From contig NC_134656.1 of the NCBI RefSeq assembly GCF_030463565.1, forward strand, positions 2,795,001-2,859,000: a stretch of 64,000 nt of DNA. Reading direction: 5' to 3'. The notes under the pieces are model-generated. The model made no database searches. It was not told the origin of the DNA and was given only the letters and a program-made list of their open reading frames with translations. The DNA is from Pelecanus crispus. Its lineage: Eukaryota > Chordata > Aves > Pelecaniformes > Pelecanidae. Each line of letters starts with the position of its first letter. The stretch's first letter is position 1. Shown here in pieces: positions 46,401 to 61,400 of this stretch. The position numbers were made by a program, and so were the translations under genes.

Positions 46401-49400
46401 TACAGCTTAATTCAGAGCCTGGTCTTTAACCTTGTTTATATATATGGAGAGAGAGAGAGAATTTATGTTTATGCAAACATAAAGGTTGTTCCTTGGCTTG
46501 CCCATTACAAAAATAAAAATAATGTCTTTCATCATCAAGCATCTTGATGATCGCTTTCTTTTGACTAACTCATCTGACTCCTTACAGTATGAAATACAAC
46601 AGAGCATCATGTTCTGCAAGTTCCTCTTTAAAAACAGACATCAGAACACTAATTTTTTTTTGAAACAGTGCTTTTACTGCAACATGTGCCTTAATGGCAT
46701 TGTAAAATAAAGAAAGATATCTGCAGTTCCAAATTTTGTACCTGAAACTCAAAATACACGCAGCAAAAATATTTATCTCAACCTGAGAGTTTGGCTTTTG
46801 AACTCTTTAGGGAAAAAGTGCCTTTCAGAAATTCCCTTGATGAATCCTCTAAGATGCCATAGGACAGAAAACAAAACCAGAGGGGAAAATACTGGGATGT
46901 GAAGCTGGAACTTGAGGCACCATGGTTATGAGCACTCTCCATTTAAAAGGCTTAGGTAAGGGAGTGTTTTAGAAAACAGTGCACGAATGCTATTTTCAAT
47001 TATCTGCTGCCATATAAATCCCAGGCCATGGATGCCAGATGGAGCTGGGACAAAGGGAATGCTTGACGCAAAATGAGAAATGTCCCTGAAAGTCAAGGAC
47101 ACTTGACAGGATGGGCTATTTCATAAATGGTTTTCTAGGTTATCAGTATAATAGAATCTAGCAGATCATTATATTGAGCTTTCATTATAGCCTTGCTATT
47201 GCTATTCTTGCATCAATGCCATTTCATACCTCATCAGAAAAGCAGGGCTTCCAATTCCCCATACCTAACTTTTGTAAAATGTGTAAAAAATGGAAAGGGG
47301 GTGACTAACACTCTCCAAGGCACCTGATATTCCTAAATCTATAGGAGTCTCAATGCCATTCTTCATGATCAAGATGTACATCAGAGAAGGGCACCCAAAC
47401 CTATGACTTTGATGGTCATGGGACTGCTGAAGCCAGGTGTTAGGCCACAAAGACAAGTTGCCACGACCTCCATTATTCAACCTGATGCATAGTTTTATAT
47501 ATATGTACCACAATTCTTGTAGAATTCGGTATAAAATTATTGAAGGGATCTATGGCAATCAGTTAAGAAATCAGTTACTGAAACTTGAGCCTCAAAACCA
47601 TCTATCTGAGCTTGACCAGCCCCTGCGTGTGGAGCAATGCCCTACATCCAGGATGATCTGACTTATGTCTACAAGCTATACACTGCTCTTTCCCTCCCCC
47701 TTCCAGAAATCAACCAGCTTTCCAACAGCAAAGCATTGCTCAGAATTGAAGCATGATGAAGAAAAAAAAAAGAAATCCCCCTAAAGTCATATAAGCAGGC
47801 TATAAACTGGCCCGTTTACCAGGTATCTGACTTTCTTGCTTGGGAGTCAGGGAGATCTTTTGGACCCGTGCCTAGACCCCATGGTCCCTCTTGCTGACAT
47901 CCCTGGCAATCCTCACCTCCTTCCCAGGCTGAAGGCACTGGGATTGCTCACAGCTCTTTGATCGAGCAATGCTCAGCTTAGACAGAGCATATCAGAGTCA
48001 GGGCAAGAATCCCTGACACTGGCAGTATGCACTTCTGCTTTGAAGATTTTTCCTAGACTTTCCAGCCTAGAATTCCTGCTGTCATCTTGTTCTCTTTGTT
48101 TTTTGTTTTTCTCCCCAAGTCCCATCCAAGTGCAGTTATTCACCATAAAATAAACACTCACTCCTGTAGCATCAGACCATTTCTCACAATAATTTGGTTA
48201 CATATCAATATTTGAGACTTTTGCTGCACATCAAAGTTTTCCCAGCATTATTACACATCATCTCCACTTCTTAAAAAAAGTTACTTTATAAAACACACAG
48301 AATTTAGTATCTCTCCTATTGTCTTTTCAGCTATCATAGCCAAATTATTATTAATAATATATAATAATTCTATATATAATATATATAATAATAAATAATA
48401 ATACCATATTAAATTCTGCAAGGTGACTCATTAACCTTATGGGAGGATTGTTTTCTACTTGAAAGTTCACAGGACTTCTCCACTGTGGTCTGAACATCTG
48501 CAGATTTCCTCAATAAGTCGCTTGAAAACTTAGTCTGATATGTTCTTTGTTGGGTACAAACTAAAATTTTCTCATCTAATCTGCTTCATTCTTCCTTCAC
48601 GGCTTCCCTCAATACATTTTAAAATGGAAAGTTTGTTTAAAATCATTTCAAATAGACAAGGAAAGGCATTACTGGCACAATATCTGTATTCTAATATTTG
48701 CTTCCTAACAACTTCTTATAACCCCATTAATTCAACATTTCTCGCTAATCCATTTCATAGTTTGCTTTATATCAGCATATGAGAACATATGCTCATTAAA
48801 TTTAATAAGGGACTTTACAGAGAACTTTAATTTAAAACATGTCATCATTCCCTTTGCTCCATTTCGGTCAAGTTTTGCAGAAATCCTTTAAAAATACTAT
48901 CAGTCTCTTTACTAAGTGAGTCTGATTTTAAGAAGTTATGTGGTTTCTGGCTGTCCTTGGGCAGTCCCCAGAAGCATCTGTCAGGAAATGACATACCCAC
49001 CCCTGCCTGCCCTGCAGAGCCCACACTGAGCGATTTGTGGGGAAGAAAATAAAGCAAGGCTTTATAGGAGGTGATTTACCCTCTGCTTTAGATGGAATGA
49101 ATCCTCGTATTGAAGGGAATTTGGACAACACCGGAGCTGAAAGAGAAAGCAATGCACGTGTGAGCTCTGTTATTCAGGACAGCAATGCCTGGCTCGAGAC
49201 CTAGATGGTCACCAGCCCTCCCCGGACATCCTGGAATTGCAAATAATGTATGGGAGGAGTGCAGAAGTTGAGGCAGGATTTTCCCTATCCAAGGCTAGTA
49301 GTCTGCCCTGCTGAGCAAAACCCTGGCCTTGGCCAGAGCCCAGTGCAAGTGAGAGTATCGCTGCCCCGATAGAGATTGCCTCAAGACTGATGGATGGCGG

Positions 49401-52400
49401 GTTATGAAGAACATGCACGTGCTGACTGACACACTTGCCTGTCCGTCCCGTTGTGGACGTGCTCTCGCTCTCTCCCGTGTAGTGGATGGCAGAAACGATC
49501 ACCTTGTAGGCTCGATCAGGCAGCAGCGACTGCAGGGTCACACTGCTGCTTTTGCCAGAAGCCATGATCTACAGCAGGGTGGAAAAAAAGCCCAACATTT
49601 GGGCAGGTTTCCTGTTATAGCTCTTGCTCACAGCCCAGAGTTACATGGAGGGATTCTAGTGGCAAATCCTGGGACAGCGGGGCTCAGGGCAGGATCCCTG
49701 CTTAGTTCAGGCAACGGCGAAAGCAAGCCGAGGAAGCCTGGCTGTGGATTGCCATCAGACCAGCCATGTCCAAGGGAAGAGTGTTTCCTTATGTAAAAAC
49801 CCCAATATTCCCCGTGCAAATGGGTCAGAAGTGCCTTGGTAACCAGTCTGGGTTTAAGTAGAAAATCTGGGGTTTAAAAGGTTAAAGTTTAACCTCCCTA
49901 AGTCAGAGGGGCAGTAGGTTTATCCTCATACCCTCTGCCTCCAAGAATTCCCCACCCCAGTTCAGGGAGGGGAGAAAGCTGCATTATTAACAGCTTTGAC
50001 AGACACAAATATCTTAATCACGAAGAAGCCTGGAGGTCGTCTTCACAAAGCAACACACCAGCAAATCAGAGGAAGAGATTCGGTTTTGTACTCCTGAGAA
50101 CCAGCCTTCCTTATAGTAAACCTCACTGGAGCGAGCAGAGTTCCCGTGGGCATGAAGTCGTCCCCACATCCCGCTGGTCCAGTGCCCATCACCTACAAAG
50201 GAGCTGGAGACTCACTGTTTGCTGAGCACCGGCATCAGAAACGGGGTTGTAGATGATTTTGTAGTGCTGTACACGGCCATCAGGTGGGGTCCAGTGGACC
50301 TGGAGGCTGGTGGGGGTCTCGGAGTCGATGAAGAGGTTGGTGGGTGGGCTCCGGGAGTCTGCAGCAGGGATTAAAGATGAACGGCATAAAAGGCAGGTAG
50401 TAACACCTATAAAGAGGGCCAGCAGCACTTGCTTCCAAGCCCGTTTCTGAATGCTTCAGTGCTCTGCTGCACTGTTAACCAGCGCTCGGAGCAGAAGCAG
50501 TCACCTTGGGGACCAGGCTAGAGAGAAAAGAGATCCTGGAGGGACGAGGATTGCCCGAGTACAACACAGTACAGCTCAAGCATTCAACAGTTCAGATCCT
50601 AGGAGCTGAAAAAAAATCTTGGAAGGAGGGCAGAGTCCTGGAAGCACAAGGTAAAGAGATCCTTTGTGTACATCACGGACGAACACCAAAGGACATCCTA
50701 CACACCAAAGGATATCCTTCATAAAGCCCAAACTGCAACTGAATTTCATCAAAGATCTGGAGACACACTGGACAAACACCTTGCTTGCTGGTTAAGCCCA
50801 GATCACACTTCAAAGTTAATCCATTATAATTTCTAGTATTTTCCAGCTTTTTCTTTCTGTTTTAAAAATATTCTAAAAAGCCCCAGAGCAGCCCGGACAT
50901 GACAGTTTTGTCTAGTGCTTCTCACAATAACACCCACAGCCTCGAGGAGGGGGTCACGTACAGTGCCTGAGCTACTCCCCCCTTTTCTGGCCCTGCACTG
51001 CGATGTACAGATGTACCCCAAATAGGTGATGGGCTGAGCCACGGTCAGCCAGAAAAGGGTTTGCCAGAGACCAAAGCTGAGCAATTTTTAATTATATAAA
51101 TGCACTTCTTTCCCTGGGGTCCTGCTGTGTAGCACCTGGACCTGGCGACAGAGGCTGTTAATGCAGGAGTGATTTCTCTGAGCAGGGGCTGAGAGTTTAG
51201 CAAAAGAAAGGCAGAAGGGGCTAAATCCATCCGCTGTTCAAACAAGTGGCTCAAAGGGCGTGGGGTCGTCTGCTCCTGGAGCTTGTTTCCAACCAGCATC
51301 TTGCTCTGCATAAATGCACGTGTCCGGGCTTGAACCCATGGTGGTGTGAAGACACAGAAGTCTTGGACAGAGAAAAGGAAGCATTTTATTCAGAAGAGAC
51401 TAAAAATGATGGGTGAGCCCTAAAGACAGTCAAGGACACACACCCAGGCTATGAGATTCCTATTCTGCAGTTTTACCTGTAAGGCTCTTCTGCCCACCCA
51501 GCAAAGTCTAGGGTGACCTTGGAGCACAGGCTGAATGAAGATCATTTGCACCTTCATTGATCCTCCTTCCCTTTTCTGTATAAAATGAGCTTACTTTTAC
51601 TGAAGCTGAACCAAGCTTGCTGGCAGCTGAATCAGGCTGGAGGCTGTTGCTGTGCATCACCACAAGGTAAAGCGGAGAAGGAAACAAGTGTGGGATGTAA
51701 AGTCACTTCAGCAGCGCTATCATTAGTGCTGTGCTATACGTCTGCATCTTCGCTGGCTGCGTTGGCTATTTCCTTCAGCTGAGGTAAGTGGAGACTCTGT
51801 TTAAGTGAACAAAGGGACACGTAGGGAAAGTCTTCTGAGTTGGTTTATTCTGGAAAGCCCCCAGGCCTGGCAGAATTTGATGGCATGGATCTGACAGCTA
51901 GGGGAAAGGTCACCTCCTGAAGCTGCCCAGGAGGAAAGAAGCTTCTCCGACACAGAGGACACCATCTGTGCCTTTCGTTACCTCTTGAACCTCTGCTTCT
52001 CCACAGTAGGAATCCCAGGCTGCTTGCTCTCGGGTCTAACCACCAACACAGGCACATTTTCAAATAAAAGTAAAGCCCTGGAGTCCACTCCATCAAAATA
52101 CTCATCTGCAATTATTACATAGGTCATGCTTTTTCATTCGCTGCCATGGGTTGAAGCTTCCTCCCCACATTTCAATCCCTTTTATTTGCAATGTATGCTC
52201 CGGTAGGAAGAGCTTATTGAGGAGCTGGGTAAAGAACTTGAAGACATTTATCAACCGCAGGCTAGAGATGCTTCTGGCACAGCTTAGCTAGAGGTATGGG
52301 GAACATAAGCGCTTTGTAATCCACTTCAGTGTGAAGTCAGCCAGGGTGGCTCAGCCCAGCTTCAGCAGCAGTTCCCATCTGAACCACTGTCTTGTTCTTC

Positions 52401-55400
52401 ACACAGAAGAGAATGGGACACGCTCCCATGCTCAGCCCTGGTGGCAGGAACATCCAAGAGACACTTTCTGAGCAGATGGGGAGGGGTAGCATTGCAAAAT
52501 TTGTGAAGAAGATCTTCCCGAGTCCACATTTACTAATTTTTGTCTCATCTTGCCTAAGCTGAGGAACTTCTTTCATGGCCCCAAGAGGGATTAGTGGTCC
52601 TGAATAAAATTAACTTGGTGTTCTCACCTCATCCCCAGGGGAGGAATGTGGTTCCATTTCACCAAACCAGCATTCTGACCTGGCATTTTTTTCCCTTAAT
52701 CTTCAAAGAAGAAAATATTGCGGGGAGGGTGAAGGACAGGGAGCAAAGCTTGTGTTACCAGTGCTTCCTGCTGAGTTTCACTTCAGCCACTGCCCTTAAA
52801 CTTCAGTGCTTCTTGCAAATTCTATCAAGGCATTTTTAAGAGAAACTTAATTGACTTGACCTATATCTATATAAAAGGGGATGCTGCCAAGAGCGAAAAA
52901 GAGAAAAGCAATGATGAAAGGAAGAGTCCTCTAATGCACGCTTTTGTTTTTGTTCAGCACAGCCTGACCACTGCTGTTCACCAGGTTGCAACCCAAAGTC
53001 TGCCATCCCAAGGAGAACTAGGTAGCTTTTGTTGGTGTTTCAGCCCCCAGAATTTCATTTTATGATGAAAATTAGGGTGGTGAGGGCTCGTAAAAATCAA
53101 ACCAAGGGTTTGGGGTTTTCCAGATAACATAAGAGATTGCCATGCTCTAGCTGAATGAGTTACCATTCACCAGCTCTGACATGTAGATTGACCCTGTTAG
53201 ACATCCTAACCACTTGCAATTTCACAGTACAAGATGGTAGCTTTTGCTTGATACCGTAAATGTTTGAAGTATAATCATATCCCAAAATTTCCCAGAGTTC
53301 TGCCGTAATGCCATGTCTTCCCATACATCCATTGCACAAGCTTCATTCAATTTGTTGGCATCCACAAGTTTCCTCTGAACTGCCCAAGATCAGCACTGCC
53401 TCCTGGAAATCACCATCCATCCCTTCTCCTGTGCCACTTCTCCCCTGTGGGCACTTCTTACCTTAAACATTAAAAAGAAAGAATCACCATCACAGACATT
53501 GGTTGCACATGTAAATATTGGCCCTGAGAAGCATGTGGCACTGTCCTGACTCCTCGTGCAAACTGACCAGCAGCAGCCAGGCACTGAGACTCTGGTTTGG
53601 CTGCCCAGCTGCATACCTGATTTCTTTGAGGGCTTTGCTTTCTTCATGCAGCAAGGCAAAGTCAGACATCCCTAAGGCATCCTTGTTCCTGATCAAGGAC
53701 AGCAGCTGACAAGCAGAAGTCAAATCACCTTCCGAGTCCCACGAGGGTGCCAACACCAGCAAGGACCAGCTTGTTCAAACATGCCCAGAAGGGCACCATT
53801 GCATGCCATTTGCAGTGGGCTGAGGGAGCTCCTCCGACATCTTGTAATTCATGGCTTAAAACATAGCCGTTCATTTTCCAAAGCCTCTAAACAGCTCTAA
53901 TTGTCCCTTTATCATTATAACTGTAGGATGCTTTCATTTATGTCTTTTTTTCTTGTCAGTATGCAGCTTCTAGGTTCTTGCCTGAGGTAGCTTTATATAA
54001 ACAAATGTTGTTGTTATTCATTATTAATAAAACCTGACCTTCTTATTCCAAGATTGCCATTCACTCTGAGCTTCACCAGCTCAACACCAGCCCAAATGAG
54101 TTCACTCTGCAAAGGAGGTTGAGAGCTGAGAAATGGAGGAGAGGACTGCTGCAGTTGAATGAACTGTATTCCCTTCCCTGCCAACAAAGCCATTATACGA
54201 GCAATATTAATTAAGAGGACCTCTGGGAGTGCCACTTTTTAACCTCACATCCTGTGTGTACAAAGTGAGATTTAGATAATGCTTCCAGGCAGTGTCTGCC
54301 TGCAGGATTCTCTCACATTTTTGTAAGTGCCCTCAGATGAAGCACAGCTCAGCAGTGACGTAGCTGAAGAAATCCTCACCCTCCTTAGACAATATTTTAT
54401 TAACAGGAAACATCCATTAGGCAGCACAGTGACATGTTCAGCTGAACGCCCTATGGAAAGCCAATTCATTTGCATCAATACACTCTACAAAAGCAGGGGG
54501 GAAAGCAATGTATTCTGCATGAAATACATTGCGAGAGTATCAGATGCTTATAAGATGCACCAGCCTGCTTGTGTTTGCCCAGCCTATTCTTCTCAGGACA
54601 AATGCAGAACACTTTAAGACAGAAGGCTAAATATCTCTAGCTACTTTCAAACATTCAGGTTTGGGTTTTCAGAGCTGGAGATGACCAGATCTGAGCTGCT
54701 GGTCTGTGTTGGATTCTGAGGCCTCCCACGCCCTCCTTATTGTCCCTAGGCTGTGAATACCAAGCACTGGTCACTTACTGGTCCTGTGCTGAACAGAAAC
54801 CGTGTCACTTCGAGCACCATCTTTGTAATAGGCCCAGATGGATATTTTATAGTCAGTGTTCTTCTGCAAGCCTGGCAGGACAGCAGTTGCCACATTTCCA
54901 GCGACGGAGAGCTGCAGCAGGGAAAGAAATGAGTCAGTCGAGTTCCCAGGCATCCCCAAGCTAGTTCATGCCATCCAAGTGTGTGTCTCACAGTTTGCCC
55001 GTAGGCACAAATGAGCTAGCACTGGGCTTTGGGGACAAAGTCTACTGTTGTGCGTTGCACACATCTAAGCAAAGGCAAAATTCCAGCCCTGATTAATGCA
55101 GAGGAGATGCCCGTGTATTGCTGCCCAGTTATATTCAGCAGCTACTTCAGTATCACAATGCGGTGCTCTGGCATGATGCAGTCAGCCAGCCCTAAGCATG
55201 AATTCCCTTTGCTCAGTTTCCAGCTTGTAGACATGTTGGGGACAGAAGCCCCAGCACACCCCTATTCCAGCCCGAATGTGAAGCACTGCGTGACAGACTT
55301 GTGTATCTAACCCACTTCAACTGCTCTTTGCACTCACACTGAAAATAGGGCCTTGAGATAGAAGAGGTCACCTGGTCCATCCCTGCCCCTCCTGCACCAG

Positions 55401-58400
55401 CTCTGTCTCTGGTCATTCTCCTCTGTGTGCTCCTCCGTTGGCCCTCATCCTTCGTGAAGAGCAGTAGCCCCAAAAGTGGTCGGTGCTTACTAGCACTGAG
55501 GAAAGCAAAAGTTGCTTCACCTGTCTTAGAGGCGATACCTCCCTTGAGTATTACCTTTGTTTTTTCCACAACAACTTGACATTGTGGGCTGGTGATTGTC
55601 TGCAACCCCAGATCTTTTTTCTACTGAATTGCTTCTTAGCTATTTGTTCTACATCCTGTACTCCTGTAGTTAATTATTCCTGCCTAAGCTTAATACTTTC
55701 TGCTTGTCCCTATTGAATTTCATCCTTGAGATTTTCCAGAACACTTCTGCAATCTTCCCAGAGCCAGTAGGACTCGGACCCTGCCATCCCGCTGTCACTC
55801 CTGCTTCCAGCACTCAAGGTGACAGCTGCATTGAACAGAGCGAGACCCAGGACAGACCCTGTCTTATTCCATAGGCTCTTTCAGCTGGGGGCTGAACTGT
55901 TTAATTTCTTGAGTGCATTAACCTGAACAGTTTTGCACCTGCCTATGCCACTCTTGGAGGTGAGTTCAGAGCCATCAAGCAGGCACAAAGCCAACCCAGC
56001 CTCCCCAGAGCTGTGTGTGGGTCAGTACCTCCTGAGGCTTCTCTCCACCGACTGTGCTCCATTTGATCTGATAGACAACCACATCAGAGGCAGCAACAGC
56101 TTCCCACTGCAGTCGGAGGCTGCTCCCAGAGAGCTCGGTAACCTTCAGTGCACGTGGCAGGGGGACCTTTACTGAGGGATGCAGAAGGAAAACCAGCTGA
56201 AGCGCGGATGCTGACAGCGCCTTGTCAGAGCCAAGGTGGGGAGCAGATGGTCGGGGAGCAAAACATCGACCAGGCAGATGTCTGAGACCAGCCTGTCTTT
56301 CACTTCTTCAGACCCATATGACAACAGCCATCAGGACAGAAAAGGGTAAATTATTTTTAAATCCCTAATTAAGGAGGATTATCTTATTTGTGGAGAGGAC
56401 ACATACCATGCTGGTATTGTAAAGGCGAGAAGGCTAGGAGGGCTCTCAAGGACACAGAGGTTAGTGATACATCACGCTTTCTCTTCATTTGCTTCCTTTT
56501 TTTATTCATTCCACCTCATTTTAAACATGACACAGTTGGACGTATTCACACAGAAAGAACAACAGTCATCTGGGGTTTGTGCAAGGGTTTTGCCCGTAAA
56601 CTGCTGGGACCAATCTTCACAGCATCCCAGTTCAGACACACACAAGCCAATTTTTTCACCTGTGACTAGGACCAAAAGCATTTCCATTCCCTACTTACAG
56701 GTGGTAACGTTGCCAGTAATTGGAAAGGAGTCCCCTTCATCATACATAGATTGGACACTGATGAAGTATTGGGTGAGGGAGGACAAAGGTCTCAGGACAG
56801 TGGAAGTTGCAGCGCCAGGAACCTCTACCTGCAGTGGAGGAGTTGTATGAGTATTAGGAGAGGAGCATGGGGACAGCGGCAGAGGGGTTAGCATGTGGGT
56901 GGCAACTGCATCCAAAGTGCCCATTTCAGAGATAAAACACTGCCAGCAGATAAGCCCTCCCTGAACCATGGAGCTGAAGGAGAACAGGGCAGTATCCAAC
57001 CTCCCAAATTCCTTTTCCTTCTACCAGCTCTTTGAGGACTCACCTCCCCAGTGTTGCTCCCTCTGCTAGAAACATAGGTGACGCGGTGAGCTTTCACGGC
57101 TGCAGACGCAGCCTCCCAGCTGACTCGAACGGATGCGTGGCTGAGCTCGGAGAAGCTCAGGTATCTGGGAGGACTCAAGGCCACTGCAACAACAGTTAGT
57201 GACAGCACTCCAAGGTTTCACAGGCCACACAATGGCAATGCCACCGGTTGCCTCCTGCTGCTCTTAGATGACTCCACCTTGAACTGAGAGACTCATTCAC
57301 CATGTGGAAAAATATTCTCTTTATGTCACTACCATACGTGCCTCTAGGATGTCATGAAAGGCTACCTGGGCTTTAGGTGAAGAAACAGCCAAAAAATTCC
57401 CTTTTCCTCCCCAGACAACAAAGAGCTCAGCAAACAGCTCTTTCAGGAGTCCTTTTTTAACAGGGGAAAATCACTCCTTTTTCACAGCTCACCAAGTAAT
57501 TAGAGATCCCCTCGGGGACTAATATTCGCTTAAGATCAGGCAGGGGAGAGGCAGCGTGTTCACAAGCCACATGCACGATATGGGAAGCACCTCATTTAAC
57601 ATGTCTTTCCTGCCTTAAGTGTTTAATAACAACTCAGCAAAAAGCAGCAGCACTTACAGGTGGTTTCCTGGATGCTGGCTGGATCACTTGCGTCTTCCCC
57701 ATACATGGCATACACCGCGACAGAGTACTCCGTGCTGGGCGACAGCCCGTCCAGCAGGACCTCAGGCTGGGCCACCTTCACCTGTCAACAGAGAGATGCT
57801 TTGGGGTACCCTTCAGTTCTGGGGTACCCACCGATGCCCTCAACAGAACAAGATCTTACAGAGACACAGATCAAGGTTCCTTTGGTTACACTAAGGGGCC
57901 TTCTCCACTTTGGGACTTCAACCACTTGGGTAGGTGCTCTACAGCGGCCAGTGTTCTGCCTCTCTTCCCAAGGGACACCAAGCACGTTGGAGGTACACAT
58001 CACCTTCTCCTACCCTGGTCTGCAGAGGCGTAAGTCTCTTACACAAAAATGCTGCTGCTGCTGTTGTTCTGGGTTGGATCGGGGGCATGTGGGAGACGTG
58101 ATCCCACTTTGCTCAGACTCATGGAAAGCTCTTGCAGAAGAGCTGCCTGCTGCCAGCAGACCCATAGCAGCTGGGCTGCTGCCACCTGCCGCTAACACGG
58201 CACGGCCACAGCTCTCCTCCCACCGTCTGCTCGCTGCAGAAATGCACCCCAGAGACTTTTAGGAGTCTGCACACAATGCAGCACAGTTTTATAAAAGGCT
58301 GGGAACATTTTAATGCTGGTTTTGCAGACACCCCGTAGCCTTAGAGCATTGCACTCTTACAGTGAGTAGGTCAGGTTACTGCAGAAATGTTCTAATATGC

Positions 58401-61400
58401 TAAAATACAATTTTAAATGTTGGTCTCTCTGCAAATGTTCTGAATCTTAAAAAAAAAACCAAACCCACAGTTATGAACTGAAAGCAGAGTATAAGCATTA
58501 ATTGCTCTGTTTTGAAAATCATCCTGCAACTGCTCCTATTGCTGTGCGTTCAAGTGGGAATCTGAGTCAAAGAAGCAATACATGTTCCCCCACTTCTCTT
58601 TTTTACTCCAAATAACTCATTAAATTGCACACATGACAAAGGGTGCTTAGATGTTTTTAAGGATTTTCCATTCATTGAGTGTTGTTTTATTCTTATGCAG
58701 TGTCGTAGGCCTGTTTTTAGAGATCAGTGAAAACCACCCTAACAAACTTTCAATTAACATTAAGATAAATACAGTAAAGACATTTATGTACAGTCTCAAG
58801 GATACAGCAATTACACTTGGAGCTGCAAAGATGTGAGTTCGGTGCCTGAGTTTCCAGGGCCCCATGATGCAGTCAGTTCAGTTCTCTCCCTATGCCTTAA
58901 TTTCCCACGTGAAACCTTCACAGTTATAAATCGCTTTGAGATACACCATTAAAAAAAAAAAAAATCTTCCATGCTGCTGGCAATAATGCTGACACTTTTT
59001 TTTTTTTTAAACACATGATACCAATTCACAATTAGAGCTAGAACTAAACTCAGCCCAGACAGAGAAAAAACAATATTATCATTATTCTCATGAACCCTAC
59101 CTCCATCGTATAGTCCTCTGCTCCGTTGGGGGCTGCGGAGCAGAGCACCAGGTACTGCGTGGCTCCCTGGACTGCCTTCCAGCTCAGCCTGATACTGTTG
59201 TGGCTCAGCTCAGAGACACGCAGGGAGCGAGGGGAGGACAAAGGCACTGAAGGGAAAAACAAGGCAGAAAGATATCTTCAGTGTATGAGGTCTGCGACAG
59301 CTCAAACCCCAGAGGAGACCTGGCTTTGCAACAGCTACTGCAAGCTGGTGGACATCTACCTCACATCTAACACAGCGGAGCAGCCACTTTACAGAGAAAA
59401 GGTTTAATTCACTTGGAGCCCGAGGATAAAAAAGCGGCAAGGGGTTGCAAGATATTTCTAGCATGGTGTGTTACTGCCACGTCAGTGGTCTCCTTTGTAG
59501 AATGACATAGGTGGAAGGGGACCCCTGAAGGTCTCTGGTCCAACCTGCTGCTCAAAGAGCAGGTTGCTCAGGGTCTTATCTGGTCAAGTTCTGGGCATCT
59601 CCACAGATGGGAGATAGCTGTAGACAGACTGAACTTGAGGAAGGGGGAAAAATACAATGTCAGGCTCTAGTCTGAGATGGTCACAAAGAAAGAGCTTTGT
59701 TCACCTATCATAACCATGCACTGGCATAATTCTCTCTACTCACGACCTACATGTGGAGGTGACGCCTCTCAGCCCATCCCCAACAACTGTGTCATAAATA
59801 GGAAGCACCGACACCAGATACTCCGTGTGCGAAGTCAAATTGGAAAGGCGCAAAGAGGAGACTGCTCCATCTAAAACCACCTGAAAGCACAAAGGAGGGC
59901 TGTCAAGACAGGGAGGTGTTAGCCCCTCTTTAGCAAAGGAACGGCTGAACTGGCCTTCCCTAGCAAGTGTGGTTTTTTTGTGGCAGATCTGTGCCCAGAA
60001 ACATGAAGTCCAGCTGCCCTCTGAATTTTGTGCCAGCTAGCATCTCCCCAAAATAGAGAGGTAAGAGGCAATAAGCATTCCTGTCCTTTAAGGCTGGGAT
60101 CTGTGCAAACACCAAGCACAAGACTCTAATCATGCTCTCACTGAAATCAGTGGAAACCCATCAACAATTTGGATTTGCTTTTTTAAGTCATATCCATCAC
60201 AGATGAACATACGTGTACCTGCGTGTCCTCTTAGAGTCAAAACAGATGCTTTAGGGGGGGGATAACACTGCATAAGAGAAAAATTGGCGTCAGCATGGCT
60301 TGCAGTATTTCTAGCAAGATGATATTTATCTGATGTCCTCTTCTATCTTGTCATCCTATCAGCTTGATCACATTTACACTTAGTGTGCATTCAATTTCAT
60401 CTCTGGCTTTAGCGGATGTCCCACAAGAACTGCACCTCTACCTTCTTCTCTTTGTCTACTCAAGTCTACTTAAATTCCCAGCCACCATCTGGAAGATACC
60501 GCAGTCTCAGATGTCCAGAGAAAGGTGTCTCACCTCTTTGGGGATACCACCCTTAGATGGATAATATACAATCCGATATTTCTTTGGTGGTCTCAGAGGA
60601 GGACTCCAGGTCAAGTGCATGCTCTTAGAGGTCACAGCTGATATTTTAAGGTCAGTTGGGCTCAGCTGGGGACCCATGTTCACAGGGATATCTTTCACAG
60701 TGCTGCCTAGGAATTAAAAACACAGTTACTTTCTTATATTCAGACTTCTCATGCCAAATGTACTTTCCAGCTCATAAATATGAGTGGCATTTTTCAAATC
60801 AAGTTACCGTCTCCTTCCCTATAGAGTATAGAAACTGTTCCAAACTGCTCTAAAACTAATATTTTAAACCTGGGCGTACAGAGAACATAAATACTCCATA
60901 GAGAACAGGCTGTGTATTTTGCTAGGTGCTGGGAATACTTTTTCAACACAAGTCTGCATTTTTGCATGTATCCAAAAGATGACCCAGCTTTCCTCAATCA
61001 TGAAAAGTTGTCAAAATGAACAAGCAGAAGTTATTTTGGTTTCTTTTTTTGAGCAGCCCATCTTTCTTTAGCTTAATCTGCACCTTTGAAAAATGTCTAA
61101 TTATATCAAACAAGTACAAATTAATAAGGATCAATCAATTTATTTATATGACTCTCCAGAGCATTAAAATAAAAGTATGCTTGAAAGTTAGACTTTCCCA
61201 TTCTCCTTAGCCCAATCTTAGAGCAGAGAGAGAGAGAAATATGTACACGATATTTCTCCTGAGGATCTAAGCTAACATCTGGAGTGGTTTGTCACTCTCT
61301 TGTTCATCATACAAGCTGCTCTCCAGCAAAGGAAAGAAATAGGATGTTTGGTTTTAACTTGAAAATGCCTTGGAGATCCATCATTTAAAGTAAAGTGTGG

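Noticed and set aside
57660..58262. 200-codon + strand open frame
   Set aside because: It covers the complement of a COL20A1 FN3 exon and adjoining intron; shadow of a real exon.
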